A DNA stretch of 64,000 nucleotides from Lysinibacillus odysseyi (GCA_014595895.1 JABUKB010000009.1:1-64000), one strand, 5' to 3'. Positions 17,562-33,136 are shown, numbered from the stretch's first letter. The notes: a model not told the origin generated them from the letters alone. Translations and numbers: made by a program.

Positions 17562-18401
17562 CTATACTCTACCGATTTCTGTTACGGCTTTTTCCATACT
17601 TTTATCATATGCTTGAAGCACTTTTTGATTGGCTTCGTACGCCCGATAAGCTGTCATCAATTCTGTCATCGATTGGGATGCATCTACGTTGGATGTTTCT
17701 AAATATTTTTGCTGCATGCCAAATGTAACACCTTCTGTTTCAAAGGCTGACGGCAATGCTGCTCCCTCTAGCATCCGGTATAAACCATTGTCCTGTTTCA
17801 TCAAAACATCTGCATTAGCTGCAAAAGCAACGCCCAATTGCGCCACCTGGTTGCCGTTTTCATCTGTAATCGTCCCGTCTGCTGCTACGGAAAAGCTATC
17901 ATTTTCCAGTTGAATTCTCTCGCCGTTGCGATCTAGTACATAAAGTCCCATCGCTGTCACTAGATTCCCTTCACCGTCTAATGTGAAATTCCCGTTCCGT
18001 GTATAAGCTTCCTGACCGTCTTCATGCTGTAAACGGAAAAAGACCGTGCCCGCATTGCCCGAGGCTTCATCTATAGGCATATTCCCATCAATTAACGCCA
18101 TATCTGTTGTTAAATCGGTTTGCTGTAAAGAGCCTTGCGCAAAATTCGCTAACGTTTCTTGCAAATAAATCCCTGTATTCAGTTCACCGATTACGTTTGT
18201 TTGCAATAAGTTCAAGCCTTTTTCTGTCGGAACTCCATTTGACGACACGGCAGACAGCAGCATATCCGGAAATGAGCGAACAGTTGACTGATCCGCTTTA
18301 AAACCAGGTGTATTGGCATTGGCCATATTATTTGTTAGGATTTCTGTTTTACGTTGCTGGGCAGTCATGCCTGACATAGCTGTATATAATCCTTTAAACA
18401 T
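17562..18401 (-). CDS. flhO: Flagellar basal-body rod-like protein FlhO
   Basis: A 279-residue paralogue of FlhP. It begins M-F-K-G-L-Y-T-A-M-S-G-M and carries L-T-N-N-M-A-N-A-N-T-P-G-F-K-A and the C-terminal Q-S-M-T-E-L-M-T-A-Y-R-A-Y-E-A-N-Q-K-V-L motif of flagellar rod and hook proteins. Export is by the flagellar type III route, so there is no signal peptide. GAGGGGAG precedes the ATG. It is 18 bp after mbl and presumably cotranscribed. Confidence 0.92.
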   Translation of the reverse strand: MFKGLYTAMSGMTAQQRKTEILTNNMANANTPGFKADQSTVRSFPDMLLSAVSSNGVPTEKGLNLLQTNVIGELNTGIYLQETLANFAQGSLQQTDLTTDMALIDGNMPIDEASGNAGTVFFRLQHEDGQEAYTRNGNFTLDGEGNLVTAMGLYVLDRNGERIQLENDSFSVAADGTITDENGNQVAQLGVAFAANADVLMKQDNGLYRMLEGAALPSAFETEGVTFGMQQKYLETSNVDASQSMTELMTAYRAYEANQKVLQAYDKSMEKAVTEIGRV

Positions 18402-18419
18402 ATTTGCTCCCCTCGAAGG

Positions 18420-19418
18420 TTAAATTTTTGACGCTACACGATCAATATTATCCAGCATAATACCTGTACCAATTGCAACGCAGTCCATAGGATTTTCTGC
18501 GATGAAAACAGGTACCTTTAGCTCTTCCATCAAAAGTTGATCCATACCATGCAATAGCGCTCCGCCGCCTGTAATAATGACACCACGGTCAATAATGTCC
18601 GCAGATAGCTCCGGCGGTGTTTTTTCTAATACATTTTTTGCCGATTGTACAATCATCCCCACCGATTCATGTAGCGCACGTGCTATTTCTGAAGATTCAA
18701 TTTCAATCGTACGTGGCAATCCCGTTACCATATCCCGTCCGCGGATATCCATTTTTTCATTGCGTCCCGCTTGCGGAAATACCGTACCTATTGTTATTTT
18801 AACTTGTTCTGCTGTTCTTTCGCCAATAAGTAGCTTATATTGCCTTTTTATGTATTGTAAAATATCATTATCAAATACATCGCCTGCTACTTTAATGGAT
18901 TCGCTTGTGACAATATCCCCCATGGAAAGTACCGCTACATCTGTTGTACCGCCGCCGATATCTACTACCATATTACCGCTCGGCTGGAAAATGTCCATCC
19001 CTGCACCGATTGCCGCCACTTTTGGCTCTTCCTCTAAAAATACTTTTTTACCGCCCGATTTTTCTGCGGCTTCGCGAATCGCTTTTTGCTCTACGCTTGT
19101 AATATTTGTAGGACAGCAAATTAAAATACGCGGTTTTGCTAAAAAGCCTTTTACGTCCAATTTATTTAAAAAATAGCGTAGCATTTCCTCCGTTGAATCA
19201 AAATCTGCAATTACCCCATCTTTTAACGGACGAATCGCTACGATATTTCCTGGTGTACGTCCTACCATTTGGCGCGCCTCTTCCCCAACGGCCAAAACTT
19301 TATTTGTTCTTTTGTCAATTGCTACTACTGAAGGCTCGTTTAAAACAATGCCCTTCCCCTTCACATGAATCAGTACATTTGCTGTACCAAGGTCGATTCC
19401 AATATCTTTAGAAAACAT
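18420..19418 (-). CDS. mbl: MreB-like cell-shape actin homologue
   Basis: The 332-residue protein is an MreB-family actin that organises side-wall synthesis. The phosphate-1 loop D-L-G-T-A-N and phosphate-2 D-I-G-G-G-T-T-D-V-A-V are intact, with G-G-G-A-L-L near the end. Of the three Bacillus paralogues it is called Mbl because of its fixed place between spoIIID and flhO. AAGGAGA precedes the ATG. The 170 bp to the terminator upstream should hold its promoter. Confidence 0.93.
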   Translation of the reverse strand: MFSKDIGIDLGTANVLIHVKGKGIVLNEPSVVAIDKRTNKVLAVGEEARQMVGRTPGNIVAIRPLKDGVIADFDSTEEMLRYFLNKLDVKGFLAKPRILICCPTNITSVEQKAIREAAEKSGGKKVFLEEEPKVAAIGAGMDIFQPSGNMVVDIGGGTTDVAVLSMGDIVTSESIKVAGDVFDNDILQYIKRQYKLLIGERTAEQVKITIGTVFPQAGRNEKMDIRGRDMVTGLPRTIEIESSEIARALHESVGMIVQSAKNVLEKTPPELSADIIDRGVIITGGGALLHGMDQLLMEELKVPVFIAENPMDCVAIGTGIMLDNIDRVASKI

Positions 19419-19590
19419 GTGTGTTTTATCTCCTTCCCAACTCTTCCATCAAAACACGTGACCATCTCTATTTATCTAGAATATTCTATCATATCCATAG
19501 GGTAATTACACTTATATTTATTAGTACGATTCCTTGAACTTGTCATGAAGCCAGCGACACTTATGAACTAGTTTCTGCATAATAACCACA

Positions 19591-19633
19591 AAAAAACTGT
19601 TTCTTTGTGATGTACACTTAGAAACAGTTTTTT
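19591..19633. terminator. Terminator after spoIIID
   Basis: A perfect 14-bp stem, AAAAAACTGTTTCT with its complement (19591-19604 with 19620-19633), with A and T runs on both sides. It separates spoIIID from mbl. Confidence 0.92.
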
Positions 19634-19649
19634 CGTAATGTTATTGGAG

Positions 19650-19901
19650 TTATTGCTTGGATTGCCATTTTCGTCGAGTTGCTTCTCCTCCACGAAGATG
19701 CCTGACAGACTTATGATAAGCAAGTATTTGTTTGACTTCTGTTGAAAGCGGCTCATTGACTTGTGCGAGTCGCTCTGTTAAATCCTTATGCACAGTACTT
19801 TTTGAATATCCTGTTCGTTTCGCAATGGCACGAACAGTTTCTCCGGTTTCCACTAGCAGCTGCCCGAGTTTCACGCAGCGATGCTTTATATGTTCATGCA
19901 C
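19650..19901 (-). CDS. spoIIID: Sporulation transcription regulator SpoIIID
   Basis: The 83-residue DNA-binding protein acts in the mother cell with sigma-E and sigma-K genes. The helix-turn-helix T-V-R-A-I-A-K-R-T-G-Y-S-K-S-T-V-H-K-D-L is at about 24-43 and the C-terminal L-R-G-G-E-A-T-R-R-K basic helix that also touches DNA is present. GTG at 19901 is chosen: it aligns with the known M-H-x-x-I-K start and has AAAGGA about 8 nt upstream, unlike the ATG 42 nt earlier. It lies 63 bp after spoIIQ. Confidence 0.93.
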   Translation of the reverse strand: MHEHIKHRCVKLGQLLVETGETVRAIAKRTGYSKSTVHKDLTERLAQVNEPLSTEVKQILAYHKSVRHLRGGEATRRKWQSKQ

Positions 19902-19964
19902 GCCCTCGTCCTTTCGCTCGCGTGTTTGTGACAGCTTATGCACATTTCGCGAGCGTTAGAACTT

Positions 19965-20615
19965 TTAGAATGCAAGAAGTGTATTTGGATTAACCGGTAC
20001 TCCTTCTTTCAGTACCTCAAAATACAGATGGATACCGGCCGATGGATTCCACTCGTTTTGTGTCGTCGTAGCGATCGGATCTCCTTGTTTCACTTCGTCC
20101 CCTTGTTGTACAAGGATATCATGGATAGATGTGTATTTCGTTTCGTATCCATTTGGATGTTCAATCGTAATCGTATTGCCTGTGAATGCATCAAGCTTTA
20201 CGTCTGTCACTGTACCGCTCATCGCCGCCAATACTTGGAACGGCTCTGAATTGATAGCAATCGAGATACCTGTCGATGTAGCAAATGTTTGATTAAATAC
20301 GAGCAAGGCCTTTTCCTGTGTAGCTGCGTCAGCTTGGACATCATAATAGTCCTGCAGCACCTTGACGTTATTCAACATGGCTTCATCGAATGGGAATTTC
20401 ATTGATTCTTCGCGTGCAGTCTGTTCAGTTGGTGTTTCTGTTTCGACTTCTTGGGAAACAGGTTGTAATGTATCTGTTTCTTCAGTTCCTGCTAATAAAT
20501 TGTACGTAATAAGTAGTCCCATGATTAAAATTGCAATAGCACCGTAGACTGCTGGCCAAAACCATTTTTGATTGGCCAATGTTTTTGGAGAAGTTGGTTG
20601 TTTATCCTCCTGCAT
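19965..20615 (-). CDS. spoIIQ: Forespore engulfment protein SpoIIQ (degenerate M23 fold)
   Basis: The 216-residue membrane protein has one transmembrane helix (about 20-42) and an exterior LytM/M23-like domain (about 100-200) that in B. subtilis pairs with SpoIIIAH across the engulfing septum. The metal site looks fully lost: the usual H-x-G-x-D is S-T-G-I-S and the usual H-x-H is H-L-Y. It therefore should be a scaffold, not a peptidase. The ATG at 20615 is chosen because GAGGTGAT lies 6 nt before it; earlier GTG and ATG codons overlap that site. It is shorter than B. subtilis SpoIIQ. Order spoIID-spoIIQ-spoIIID supports the call. Confidence 0.87.
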   Translation of the reverse strand: MQEDKQPTSPKTLANQKWFWPAVYGAIAILIMGLLITYNLLAGTEETDTLQPVSQEVETETPTEQTAREESMKFPFDEAMLNNVKVLQDYYDVQADAATQEKALLVFNQTFATSTGISIAINSEPFQVLAAMSGTVTDVKLDAFTGNTITIEHPNGYETKYTSIHDILVQQGDEVKQGDPIATTTQNEWNPSAGIHLYFEVLKEGVPVNPNTLLAF

Positions 20616-20679
20616 AGTCATCACCTCAAGTGCAGTGTGGACAGGTGATGCTTGTTTTAAACAAATTATTTCAAATTTT

Positions 20680-21543
20680 TCACTTTTTACAATGAAGTTC
20701 CTCTATTTTGGTACTAGGATAATAGTGAGCAAGAATGTCACTCGCCTTTTCCTGCTGATGCGCACGCTCATTTGCCCCGTATTGGCTCATACCGACGCCG
20801 TGGCCGTATCCATGAGTTGTAATATGGATTTGTTCATCCGCGCTCACAGAGAGGCTAAAATCGGTGGATTTAAGCGATAATTTCTCCCGAAACTCACGAC
20901 CGGTAAAAGATTTGTTGTGAATTTGAATAGCAGATACGCGTTTCGTAGAATTTTTAGTAATGCGGGCATTCTGAATATGTTGTAATGTGAAATTTGTTTG
21001 CAATAATTGATTCATTTCAGCGAGGGTAAATGTTTTTGTATCAACGTATTGTTCAGGGGAAGGAACCGATTGCAGATAAGCTACCTGGCTGCCGCTGTAG
21101 TTTTCAGCAGATTCTGTCTGACCATTCGAAGCGGCATGAAACATTGCGCTAATCGGCTGGCCATTATACGTTAGAATTTGGTTTGCTGTTTCGAGGACGG
21201 CTTGTTCGAGCTTGTCTTTGTAAGCAGGATCGATATCCGTTGAGTAAACTTGGTGAGCAGTCGTCGTTTGAATGGGTTTCTGTCCGTAGTTGGTCTGATA
21301 GATGGCATAGGTGCGCGCAGCAATAGCCTGGGCTTTTAGGGCTTCTAAATGAAAGCTAGCAGGCATCTCTCCGTTGATGACACCTATAATGTAATCCTCG
21401 AGCGGAATGGTAGTTTCGCTATTAGCAATCGGAATTTGAAAAACACACGCTTCTTTCCCTTTTTCTTTTTCTTGCTTTTTCCATTGCAAAGGCACCAAAA
21501 ACAAAAGCAACAAGACAATAAAAATCAACATGTATTTTTTCAT
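20680..21543 (-). CDS. spoIID: Stage II sporulation protein D, lytic transglycosylase
   Basis: The 287-residue protein cleaves denuded glycan strands during engulfment. It has a membrane anchor (5-20), then the SpoIID signature I-N-G-E-M-P-A with the catalytic Glu, L-K-A-Q-A-I-A-A-R-T-Y-A, F-H-A-A-S-N-G-Q-T-E-S-A, and the C-terminal G-Y-G-H-G-V-G-M-S-Q-Y-G-A. The whole family length is present. No clear ribosome binding site precedes the first ATG; a second ATG lies four codons on. It follows murAA and precedes spoIIQ as in B. subtilis; ywmC/D-type genes between are absent. Confidence 0.93.
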   Translation of the reverse strand: MKKYMLIFIVLLLLFLVPLQWKKQEKEKGKEACVFQIPIANSETTIPLEDYIIGVINGEMPASFHLEALKAQAIAARTYAIYQTNYGQKPIQTTTAHQVYSTDIDPAYKDKLEQAVLETANQILTYNGQPISAMFHAASNGQTESAENYSGSQVAYLQSVPSPEQYVDTKTFTLAEMNQLLQTNFTLQHIQNARITKNSTKRVSAIQIHNKSFTGREFREKLSLKSTDFSLSVSADEQIHITTHGYGHGVGMSQYGANERAHQQEKASDILAHYYPSTKIEELHCKK

Positions 21544-21576
21544 AACGCAGTGTATGAGGGTTGTACGAGGAAAATG

Positions 21577-21604
21577 AAAAAAACGCCAGGATTGGCGTTT
21601 TTTT
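21577..21604 (-). terminator. Terminator of murAA
   Basis: AAAAAAACGCCA pairs with TGGCGTTTTTTT around a short loop. It lies 40 bp past the murAA stop. Confidence 0.9.
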
Positions 21605-21643
21605 ATAAAGGTATATAAATGCTAGAATCTACATAATTTAATA

Positions 21644-22963
21644 TTAAGCCGAAACTACTTGTTCATTTACTGTATCTTTGTCTGTTGTTTTCTTTTCTTC
21701 ATCTGCTATACGTGAAATCTTTGCTCCTAGAGCAGCTAGCTTTTTGTGGAAATCTACATAGCCACGATCTAAATGATGTAATTTAGTGATACGCGTCATG
21801 CCTTCTGATACTAAGCCAGCCAAGATCAGTGATGCAGCTGCGCGTAAATCTGTTGCAGCTACTTCCGCACCTTGAAGAGTAGCGCCCCCTTCGATAAATA
21901 CAGAGCGTCCTTCTATTTTTGCTGCGGCATTCATACGACGGAATTCTTCTACGTGCATGAAACGGTTTTCAAATACAGTCTCAGTAATGATGCTCGTGCC
22001 TTCAGCCGTTAACATAAGTGCCATTAACTGCGATTGCATATCCGTTGGGAAACCAGGATGTGGCATCGTTTTGATATCTACCGATTTTAATGGACCATCT
22101 GCACGAACGCGAAGTCCTTCTGATTCTTCTGTAATTTCGACACCCATTTCGCGCATCTTCGCAATCAAAGCTGTCATATGCTCAGGGACAGCATTTTCGA
22201 TGAGGACATCGCCTCGTGTAATCGCTGCCGCTACCATGAATGTCCCGGCTTCGATACGGTCCGGAATAATATGATGTGTCGTACCGCGTAAAGTTTTGAC
22301 ACCTTCAATACGGATGGTTGCTGTTCCTGCACCGACTACTTTCCCGCCCATCCCATTGATGAAGTTCGCTAAGTCAACAATCTCAGGCTCTTTCGCTGCA
22401 TTTTCGATAACTGTCGTTCCTTCTGCTAATGCAGCAGCTGCCATAATATTTTCCGTTGCGCCGACACTCGGGAAATCTAAATAAATATTCGCGCCTTTTA
22501 GACGTCCTTCTACTTTTGCTTCTACATAACCGTGACCAAATGAAATTTTAGCGCCCATTGCTTCAAAGCCTTTTAGGTGCAATTCAATTGGACGAGAGCC
22601 AATCGCACAGCCCCCTGGCAATGCTACACGCGCAAAGCCGTTACGTCCCAATAAAGAACCCATTACTAAAATGGATGCACGCATCTTACTCACAAATTCA
22701 AATTGCGCCTCGCTCGATAAGTTCATCGATGCATCGATAATCATGTCATTTTCTTCTACAACATAATCTACCTTTGCATTTAAGCTTTTTAATACTTCTC
22801 CTATTGTCGAAACATCTGCTAAATTTGGTACATCTTTAATAATGTTTTTTCCTTCTGATGCTAATAAAGTCGCTGCTAAAATCGGTAATACCGCATTTTT
22901 TGCTCCTTCTACCTTCACACTGCCTTTTAGCTTCTGACCACCAGTTACAATGATTTTATCCAC
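21644..22963 (-). CDS. murAA: UDP-GlcNAc 1-carboxyvinyltransferase 1
   Basis: The 439-residue enzyme transfers enolpyruvate from PEP to UDP-GlcNAc, the first committed step of peptidoglycan synthesis. Catalytic Cys119 lies in [11 protein letters not shown], so fosfomycin should bind; Lys22-Asn23 in G-A-K-N are also kept. GTG at 22963 is chosen because GGAGGG is 7 nt upstream and D-K-I follows; an ATG 21 nt earlier precedes that site. The last 25 residues are a charged extension. A second copy (murAB) is at 47 kb. Confidence 0.95.
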   Translation of the reverse strand: MDKIIVTGGQKLKGSVKVEGAKNAVLPILAATLLASEGKNIIKDVPNLADVSTIGEVLKSLNAKVDYVVEENDMIIDASMNLSSEAQFEFVSKMRASILVMGSLLGRNGFARVALPGGCAIGSRPIELHLKGFEAMGAKISFGHGYVEAKVEGRLKGANIYLDFPSVGATENIMAAAALAEGTTVIENAAKEPEIVDLANFINGMGGKVVGAGTATIRIEGVKTLRGTTHHIIPDRIEAGTFMVAAAITRGDVLIENAVPEHMTALIAKMREMGVEITEESEGLRVRADGPLKSVDIKTMPHPGFPTDMQSQLMALMLTAEGTSIITETVFENRFMHVEEFRRMNAAAKIEGRSVFIEGGATLQGAEVAATDLRAAASLILAGLVSEGMTRITKLHHLDRGYVDFHKKLAALGAKISRIADEEKKTTDKDTVNEQVVSA

Positions 22964-23261
22964 ACTTCGTCCCTCCGAATACAATGTTACGAAACTGTTC
23001 TTCTAATTTATTTAAAAGTTTTATAGTCTTAGTCATACAAACAACCTAATGGTACCTTGGATGCTGTATTTAAACAAGCACCCAAATTACTATTTTAAAG
23101 TATTTCAATAAAATTATCTACCTTTATCATACGCACAACATGTATTAATTGTGAATTTCTGCAGAGTTACATATCCATGAAATATACCGGAGCATATTTG
23201 TGCCTAGATTCGGCCAGAAACCTATCTTTTTTAGCTAGCTTTTATCCATTCATGAAAAACA
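22964..23261. other. Gene-free stretch where B. subtilis has ywmB
   Basis: This AT-rich interval between murAA and the DUF1146 gene has no coding frame I can support. In B. subtilis ywmB (TATA-box-binding-like fold) lies here. The murAA promoter should be inside, but no clear pair of hexamers was found. Confidence 0.5.
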
Positions 23262-23292
23262 AAAAGGTTGGCATCCATCTATGCCACCTTTG
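23258..23292 (-). terminator. Terminator of the atp/DUF1146 transcript
   Basis: An AAAGGTGGCA/TGCCAACCTTT stem with a T-rich tail on the minus strand, 150 bp past the DUF1146 stop. It would close the atp operon read-through. Confidence 0.75.
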
Positions 23293-23441
23293 GAAGGGGA
23301 TCCCGTTGGTGAAAAAAGTAAGAGCTAATATTTTACTTACCCCATATCCATAATAATGCAAACTTATTTTTTATTTCCCAGGAAATTATTAATATTGTAG
23401 CGACGAATATCTGTGTATTTTCCCCTACAATATTATAATCA

Positions 23442-23681
23442 TTAGAATAAGTAGGGGAGCTGCTGGGACCAGCCAGAAAAGCTGATGAAGAAGTTGGCTA
23501 CCGTAGATCCGATGGCAATGCTAAATAAAATATAAATAATTTGAATTTGAAATGTTTTTCCTTTTTTAAAGATTTGATCCAACCGGAAAGCTTGCAGTGC
23601 ATAAAAGGTAATGCCAATAAAAAACATATGCGCTAAAATGCCGAATAACGCTTGCTGTCCTAACTGTGTATAGATTTCCAT
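23442..23681 (-). CDS. ywzB: DUF1146 membrane protein
   Basis: A 79-residue protein with two membrane helices (about 12-30 and 46-66) and a basic loop between them containing K-K-G-K. It matches the YwzB/DUF1146 family, which sits next to atpC in many Bacillales; its role is unknown. The ATG at 23681 is chosen because AAAGGAGAAG lies 6 nt before it; the upstream ATG would add 19 unconserved residues across that site. Likely cotranscribed with atpC, 60 bp away. Confidence 0.82.
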   Translation of the reverse strand: MEIYTQLGQQALFGILAHMFFIGITFYALQAFRLDQIFKKGKTFQIQIIYILFSIAIGSTVANFFISFSGWSQQLPYLF

Positions 23682-23740
23682 TTCCTCTTCTCCTTTCATT
23701 GATGAAAAAAGAGCGGACAACGAGTGCCCGCCCTTCAATA

Positions 23741-24148
23741 TTAAATATTACCCTCATGAACTTTGATACGATTAATCGCACGTTGTAACGCTAAGTTCGC
23801 ACGTTTAAAATCAACATTATCTTGTTTCTTTTGAACGCGTTGCTCAGCACGCGCTAACGCTGCTTTTGCGCGAGCAAGATCAATTGAGCTAGCAATCTCT
23901 GCAGAAGGAGCTAAAATTGAAATTTTATCTGGACGCACTTCAATAAAACCGCCGCTAATAGCTGCAACCTCAGTTTGTCCATCTGCTTTTCTAAGCTTCA
24001 CTGCACCAATAGTAAGTGGAGCTACCATAGGAATATGGCCTGCTAGGACACCCATTTCTCCTGAAGTTGTTTTGGCGATTACCATTGTTACTTCAGCATC
24101 GTATACCGGGCCGTCGGGAGTTACAATATTGACTGTTACTGTCTTCAT
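23741..24148 (-). CDS. atpC: ATP synthase epsilon subunit
   Basis: The 135-residue subunit sits on the F1 central stalk and can inhibit ATP hydrolysis. The N-terminal beta sandwich begins with V-N-I-V-T-P-D-G and has [11 protein letters not shown]; the C-terminal helical hairpin follows from about residue 88. Strong GAGGAGG precedes the ATG. Last of the atp genes, 24 bp after atpD. Confidence 0.95.
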   Translation of the reverse strand: MKTVTVNIVTPDGPVYDAEVTMVIAKTTSGEMGVLAGHIPMVAPLTIGAVKLRKADGQTEVAAISGGFIEVRPDKISILAPSAEIASSIDLARAKAALARAEQRVQKKQDNVDFKRANLALQRAINRIKVHEGNI

Positions 24149-24172
24149 CGATTTTCCTCCTCGCCGCTAGAA

Positions 24173-26520
<2,348 letters not shown>

Positions 26521-26598
26521 TTATCAAGTTCCTAGAAAAAAAGAGTTGTTCAGCATTTCACGCGCCTTATAAAAACGCGCGTGAAAACTGTTCAAATC

Positions 26599-28113
<1,515 letters not shown>

Positions 28114-28136
28114 TCACCTCTCACATTTCTTAAAAT

Positions 28137-28673
28137 TTAACCAACTAACGTACGTTTCAGACCCTCTAGCTTAGACGCTACAGTGCTGTCATAAATGTAG
28201 TTACCGATCTGTACACGAATACCACCGATTAATGATGGCTCGATTAGGTTTGTAATTTCTAGTTTTTCTTTTCCTACTAATTGACCGAATGAAGCAGAAA
28301 CTTCTGCACGCTCTTCGTCAGTTAAAGCACGAGTTGAATAAACTGTTGCTTGTGCAGAACCTTCTGAGGCTGCTGCTAAATCACGGAATTCACTTGCAAT
28401 GTTTTGCAATTCGTTCATACGTTTTGTATCAATTAATACATTTAATGTATTTACAATTGCTACATGTGCAGATGAAAGGATGTTAGCTAGCATTGCTTTT
28501 TTGTTAGCTGCTGAGATTTTTGGCGCTTGTAAAAGTGCAAGTAACTCTGGAGTTGCTTCCAATGCTTTTACTAGCTCTTTTAAATCAGCGTTCACTTCAG
28601 CAACGGCATTTTGTTGTTGTGCTAATTGGAATAATGCTTGTGCATAACGATTAGCTATAGTCGATCGACTCAT
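28137..28673 (-). CDS. atpH: ATP synthase delta subunit
   Basis: The 178-residue subunit links the F1 head to the b-subunit stator. The N-terminal S[11 protein letters not shown] motif and the C-terminal [18 protein letters not shown] hallmark are both present. Its ATG overlaps the atpF stop (ATGA), so translation is coupled. Confidence 0.95.
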   Translation of the reverse strand: MSRSTIANRYAQALFQLAQQQNAVAEVNADLKELVKALEATPELLALLQAPKISAANKKAMLANILSSAHVAIVNTLNVLIDTKRMNELQNIASEFRDLAAASEGSAQATVYSTRALTDEERAEVSASFGQLVGKEKLEITNLIEPSLIGGIRVQIGNYIYDSTVASKLEGLKRTLVG

Positions 28674-29191
28674 TTCGCTTCGCCTGCCTTCGCAATCGTT
28701 TCTTTAATTAATGCGCTGTTATCAGCTTCTGAAATTTCTTTTCCAAGAACTTTAGACGCAGCAAGAACTGATAATGATACCACTTCTTCACGAACAGCCG
28801 CGATTGCTTTTTCTTTCTCTGCTTCGATATCACGTACTGCAGACTCTTTTAAGCGAGCTGCCTCTGCACGTGCTGCAGATACGATCTCTTCTTTAGAAGC
28901 ATCCGCTTGTTTCTTCGCACCCTCTAAAATAGTTTGTGCTTCTGTACGAGCTTCTTTTAAGATTGCTTGTTGCTCTTCTAATAACGTTTGTGCTTCTTTG
29001 CGCGCTTTTTCAGCTGCATCGATTTCACTTGAAACCAACTCTTCACGTTGTTGCATAACATCCATTAACGGACCCCATGCGAACTTCTTTAGAAGAAGCA
29101 TCAAGATTAGGAAGATAACTGCAGTTGCAAGGATATCACCTGTGTTAAGACCAGTAGCCCCAGCACCAAGTACAAAATAATCTAATACCAC
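28670..29191 (-). CDS. atpF: ATP synthase b subunit
   Basis: The 173-residue stator stalk has one N-terminal membrane helix (about 18-38) and a long charged coiled coil rich in Ala, Glu, Lys and Arg. Start is GTG with GAAGGGAG about 9 nt upstream. Its end overlaps atpH by 4 bases. The 180 bp before it to atpE hold no gene. Confidence 0.94.
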   Translation of the reverse strand: MVLDYFVLGAGATGLNTGDILATAVIFLILMLLLKKFAWGPLMDVMQQREELVSSEIDAAEKARKEAQTLLEEQQAILKEARTEAQTILEGAKKQADASKEEIVSAARAEAARLKESAVRDIEAEKEKAIAAVREEVVSLSVLAASKVLGKEISEADNSALIKETIAKAGEAK

Positions 29192-29374
29192 GATTGTTTC
29201 ACTCCCTTCAAGAGCTTATAAAATTAAAAAATCTATAATGTTTCGAACTTTACTTTCAGTGTTAAATACTAAATTAAAACGGTTACTTGAAAATAGTGCT
29301 ACCGGATGAACCGCTAGCTATACAAAAGGAATGGCGAAGGTGCGCTTCGCCATTGTTTTCCAATAATCCAAAGA

Positions 29375-29653
<279 letters not shown>

Positions 29654-29671
29654 TTACGTAGGAATTTATAA

Positions 29672-30800
<1,129 letters not shown>

Positions 30801-31100
30801 TGGCAATTAATCTCCTGAACCATTTTTTCGAGTTAAGAAAGAATCTAAGCTGACCATTAAGTGAAATAAAATTGTAGTCAATCACTACAGCTCATGACGC
30901 TAAAAGATTAAGTACAAAAGTACGAGTCTTTTGCAACCTTCCTTTTTACAAAGGCGTCAAGCACTTGGTGGACATCTATCCAGACGCATAAAAAACGTTG
31001 CAAATTGACAATTTTATTTTTCAACTGTCAATCTAGTAGAAACTTGATATAACAAGTGTTTCGACGTCTTTTGACCACATGAAACCCTTATCATTCTTAC
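30801..31100 (-). other. Long untranslated leader of the atp operon
   Basis: About 300 nt separate the predicted transcription start near 31101 from atpI. It contains a 7-bp stem (ATTGACA with TGTCAAT, about 31010-31035) but no terminator and no recognised riboswitch. 31138-31299 is AT-rich and empty. Confidence 0.5.
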
Positions 31101-31108
31101 CCTTTGTT

Positions 31109-31137
31109 AGCATACAATAGGGGTTATTTGATGTCAA
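31109..31137 (-). promoter_or_regulatory. Sigma-A promoter of the atp operon
   Basis: Minus-strand TTGACA (31132-31137), 17-bp spacer, TATGCT (31109-31114). This is the best promoter match between mnaA and atpI. Confidence 0.8.
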
Positions 31138-31299
31138 TTGGTAATAGGTAAAAACTTCATGTGTGTCTCTCTCTCGTCAAATTGTTGACAAATTTGTGTA
31201 TATTATTCTAAATATCCATAAATTATTTTTTCAGTAATGCATTTTTTCTCTACTTTAGAACGTTTTCATTATTTTTATAGAATAAAATATAATTTTTGA

Positions 31300-32415
31300 C
31301 TATTTTTCGAAAAATTTAATTAAAGCATCGACAATTCGCTCTGAAGCATGTCCATCACCATATGGATTGGAAGCCTTTGACATTTCCTCGTATGCTTTTT
31401 CATCTACTAATAGCTCTTTGGCTAATCGATAAATCGTTTCCTCATCTGTGCCAGCTAATTTCAAAGTTCCCGCTGCAATACCTTCTGGACGCTCTGTTGT
31501 ATCACGCAATACAAGAACAGGTTTTCCGAGTGAAGGCGCTTCTTCTTGTACACCACCCGAGTCAGTTAAAATCATAAAGCTTCGCGCCGCAAAGTTATGG
31601 AAATCAAATACTTCTAATGGCTCAATTAAGTGAACACGCGGATTGTCTCCTAGCACTTCATTCGCTACTTCACGCACAGCTGGATTCATGTGTACTGGGT
31701 AAATCACTTGCACATCTTCATGCTCTGCTAGCAGGCGGTTGATCGCGCGGAACATATTGCGCATCGGCTCTCCTAAATTTTCACGGCGGTGCGCTGTCAA
31801 TAAAATCACACGGCTATCGCCCATCGCTTCTAACACCGGGTGCGTATAATCTTCACTTACTGTCGTTTTCAAAGCATCGATTGCTGTATTTCCTGTCACG
31901 TAAATAGCTTCTGCTAGCTTATTTTCACGCAGTAAGTTTTCTTTGGACTGTTCTGTTGGCGCAAAGTGTAAATCTGCCATGACACCTGTTAATTGGCGGT
32001 TCATTTCTTCTGGATACGGCGAATATTTTTGACCTGTACGCAGGCCTGCCTCCACATGCCCAATGGCAATTTGGTTGTAGAATGCAGCTAAGCTACCAAC
32101 AAAAGTAGTCGCTGTATCACCATGCACCAATACCATATCTGGACGAGCTTCCTTCATTACTTTATCCAAGCCTTGCAGCGCTGACGTTGCAACATCAACA
32201 AGTGTTTGGCGGTCCTTCATAATATTTAAATCATAATCCGGTGTAATGTTGAATGTGTCTAGCACCTGATCGAGCATTTGACGGTGCTGTGCTGTAACCG
32301 TTACGATCGATTCTATTTTTTCCGGATGCTTTTGCAATTCTAAAACAAGCGGCGCCATTTTGATTGCTTCAGGACGTGTCCCAAAGATTGTCATCACTTT
32401 CATTTTCTTTGCCAT
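31300..32415 (-). CDS. mnaA: UDP-GlcNAc 2-epimerase (non-hydrolysing)
   Basis: The 371-residue enzyme makes UDP-ManNAc, the donor for the TagA-type linkage unit and substrate of the dehydrogenase at 7 kb. Signature parts: F-G-T-R-P-E-A-I-K-M-A-P, V-H-G-D-T, G-H-V-E-A-G-L-R-T, the L-L-T-A-H-R-R-E-N segment and T-D-S-G-G-V-Q-E-E-A. All are complete. Binding site before the ATG is weak and distant (GAAGGGA). It lies 67 bp after upp and may be transcribed with it. Gene order upp-mnaA-atpI matches B. subtilis. Confidence 0.94.
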   Translation of the reverse strand: MAKKMKVMTIFGTRPEAIKMAPLVLELQKHPEKIESIVTVTAQHRQMLDQVLDTFNITPDYDLNIMKDRQTLVDVATSALQGLDKVMKEARPDMVLVHGDTATTFVGSLAAFYNQIAIGHVEAGLRTGQKYSPYPEEMNRQLTGVMADLHFAPTEQSKENLLRENKLAEAIYVTGNTAIDALKTTVSEDYTHPVLEAMGDSRVILLTAHRRENLGEPMRNMFRAINRLLAEHEDVQVIYPVHMNPAVREVANEVLGDNPRVHLIEPLEVFDFHNFAARSFMILTDSGGVQEEAPSLGKPVLVLRDTTERPEGIAAGTLKLAGTDEETIYRLAKELLVDEKAYEEMSKASNPYGDGHASERIVDALIKFFEK

Positions 32416-32482
32416 TTCTTGCTACTCTATCCCTTCATTTGAAAATAGGATGCTGCAACACGCAACATCCCCTTTTTTCGTA

Positions 32483-33136
<654 letters not shown>

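Noticed and set aside
18577-19176. 199-codon open frame opposite mbl
   Set aside because: Antisense shadow of a well-conserved gene; no binding site or recognisable protein.
22956-22964. TTATCCACA at the murAA start
   Set aside because: Single DnaA-box match created by the start codon context; no cluster around it.
28638-29180. 180-codon open frame opposite atpF
   Set aside because: Ala/Ser-rich mirror of the coiled-coil coding sequence of the b subunit.
31185-31213. Plus-strand TTGACA upstream of mnaA
   Set aside because: No -10 at a suitable distance and no plus-strand gene follows.
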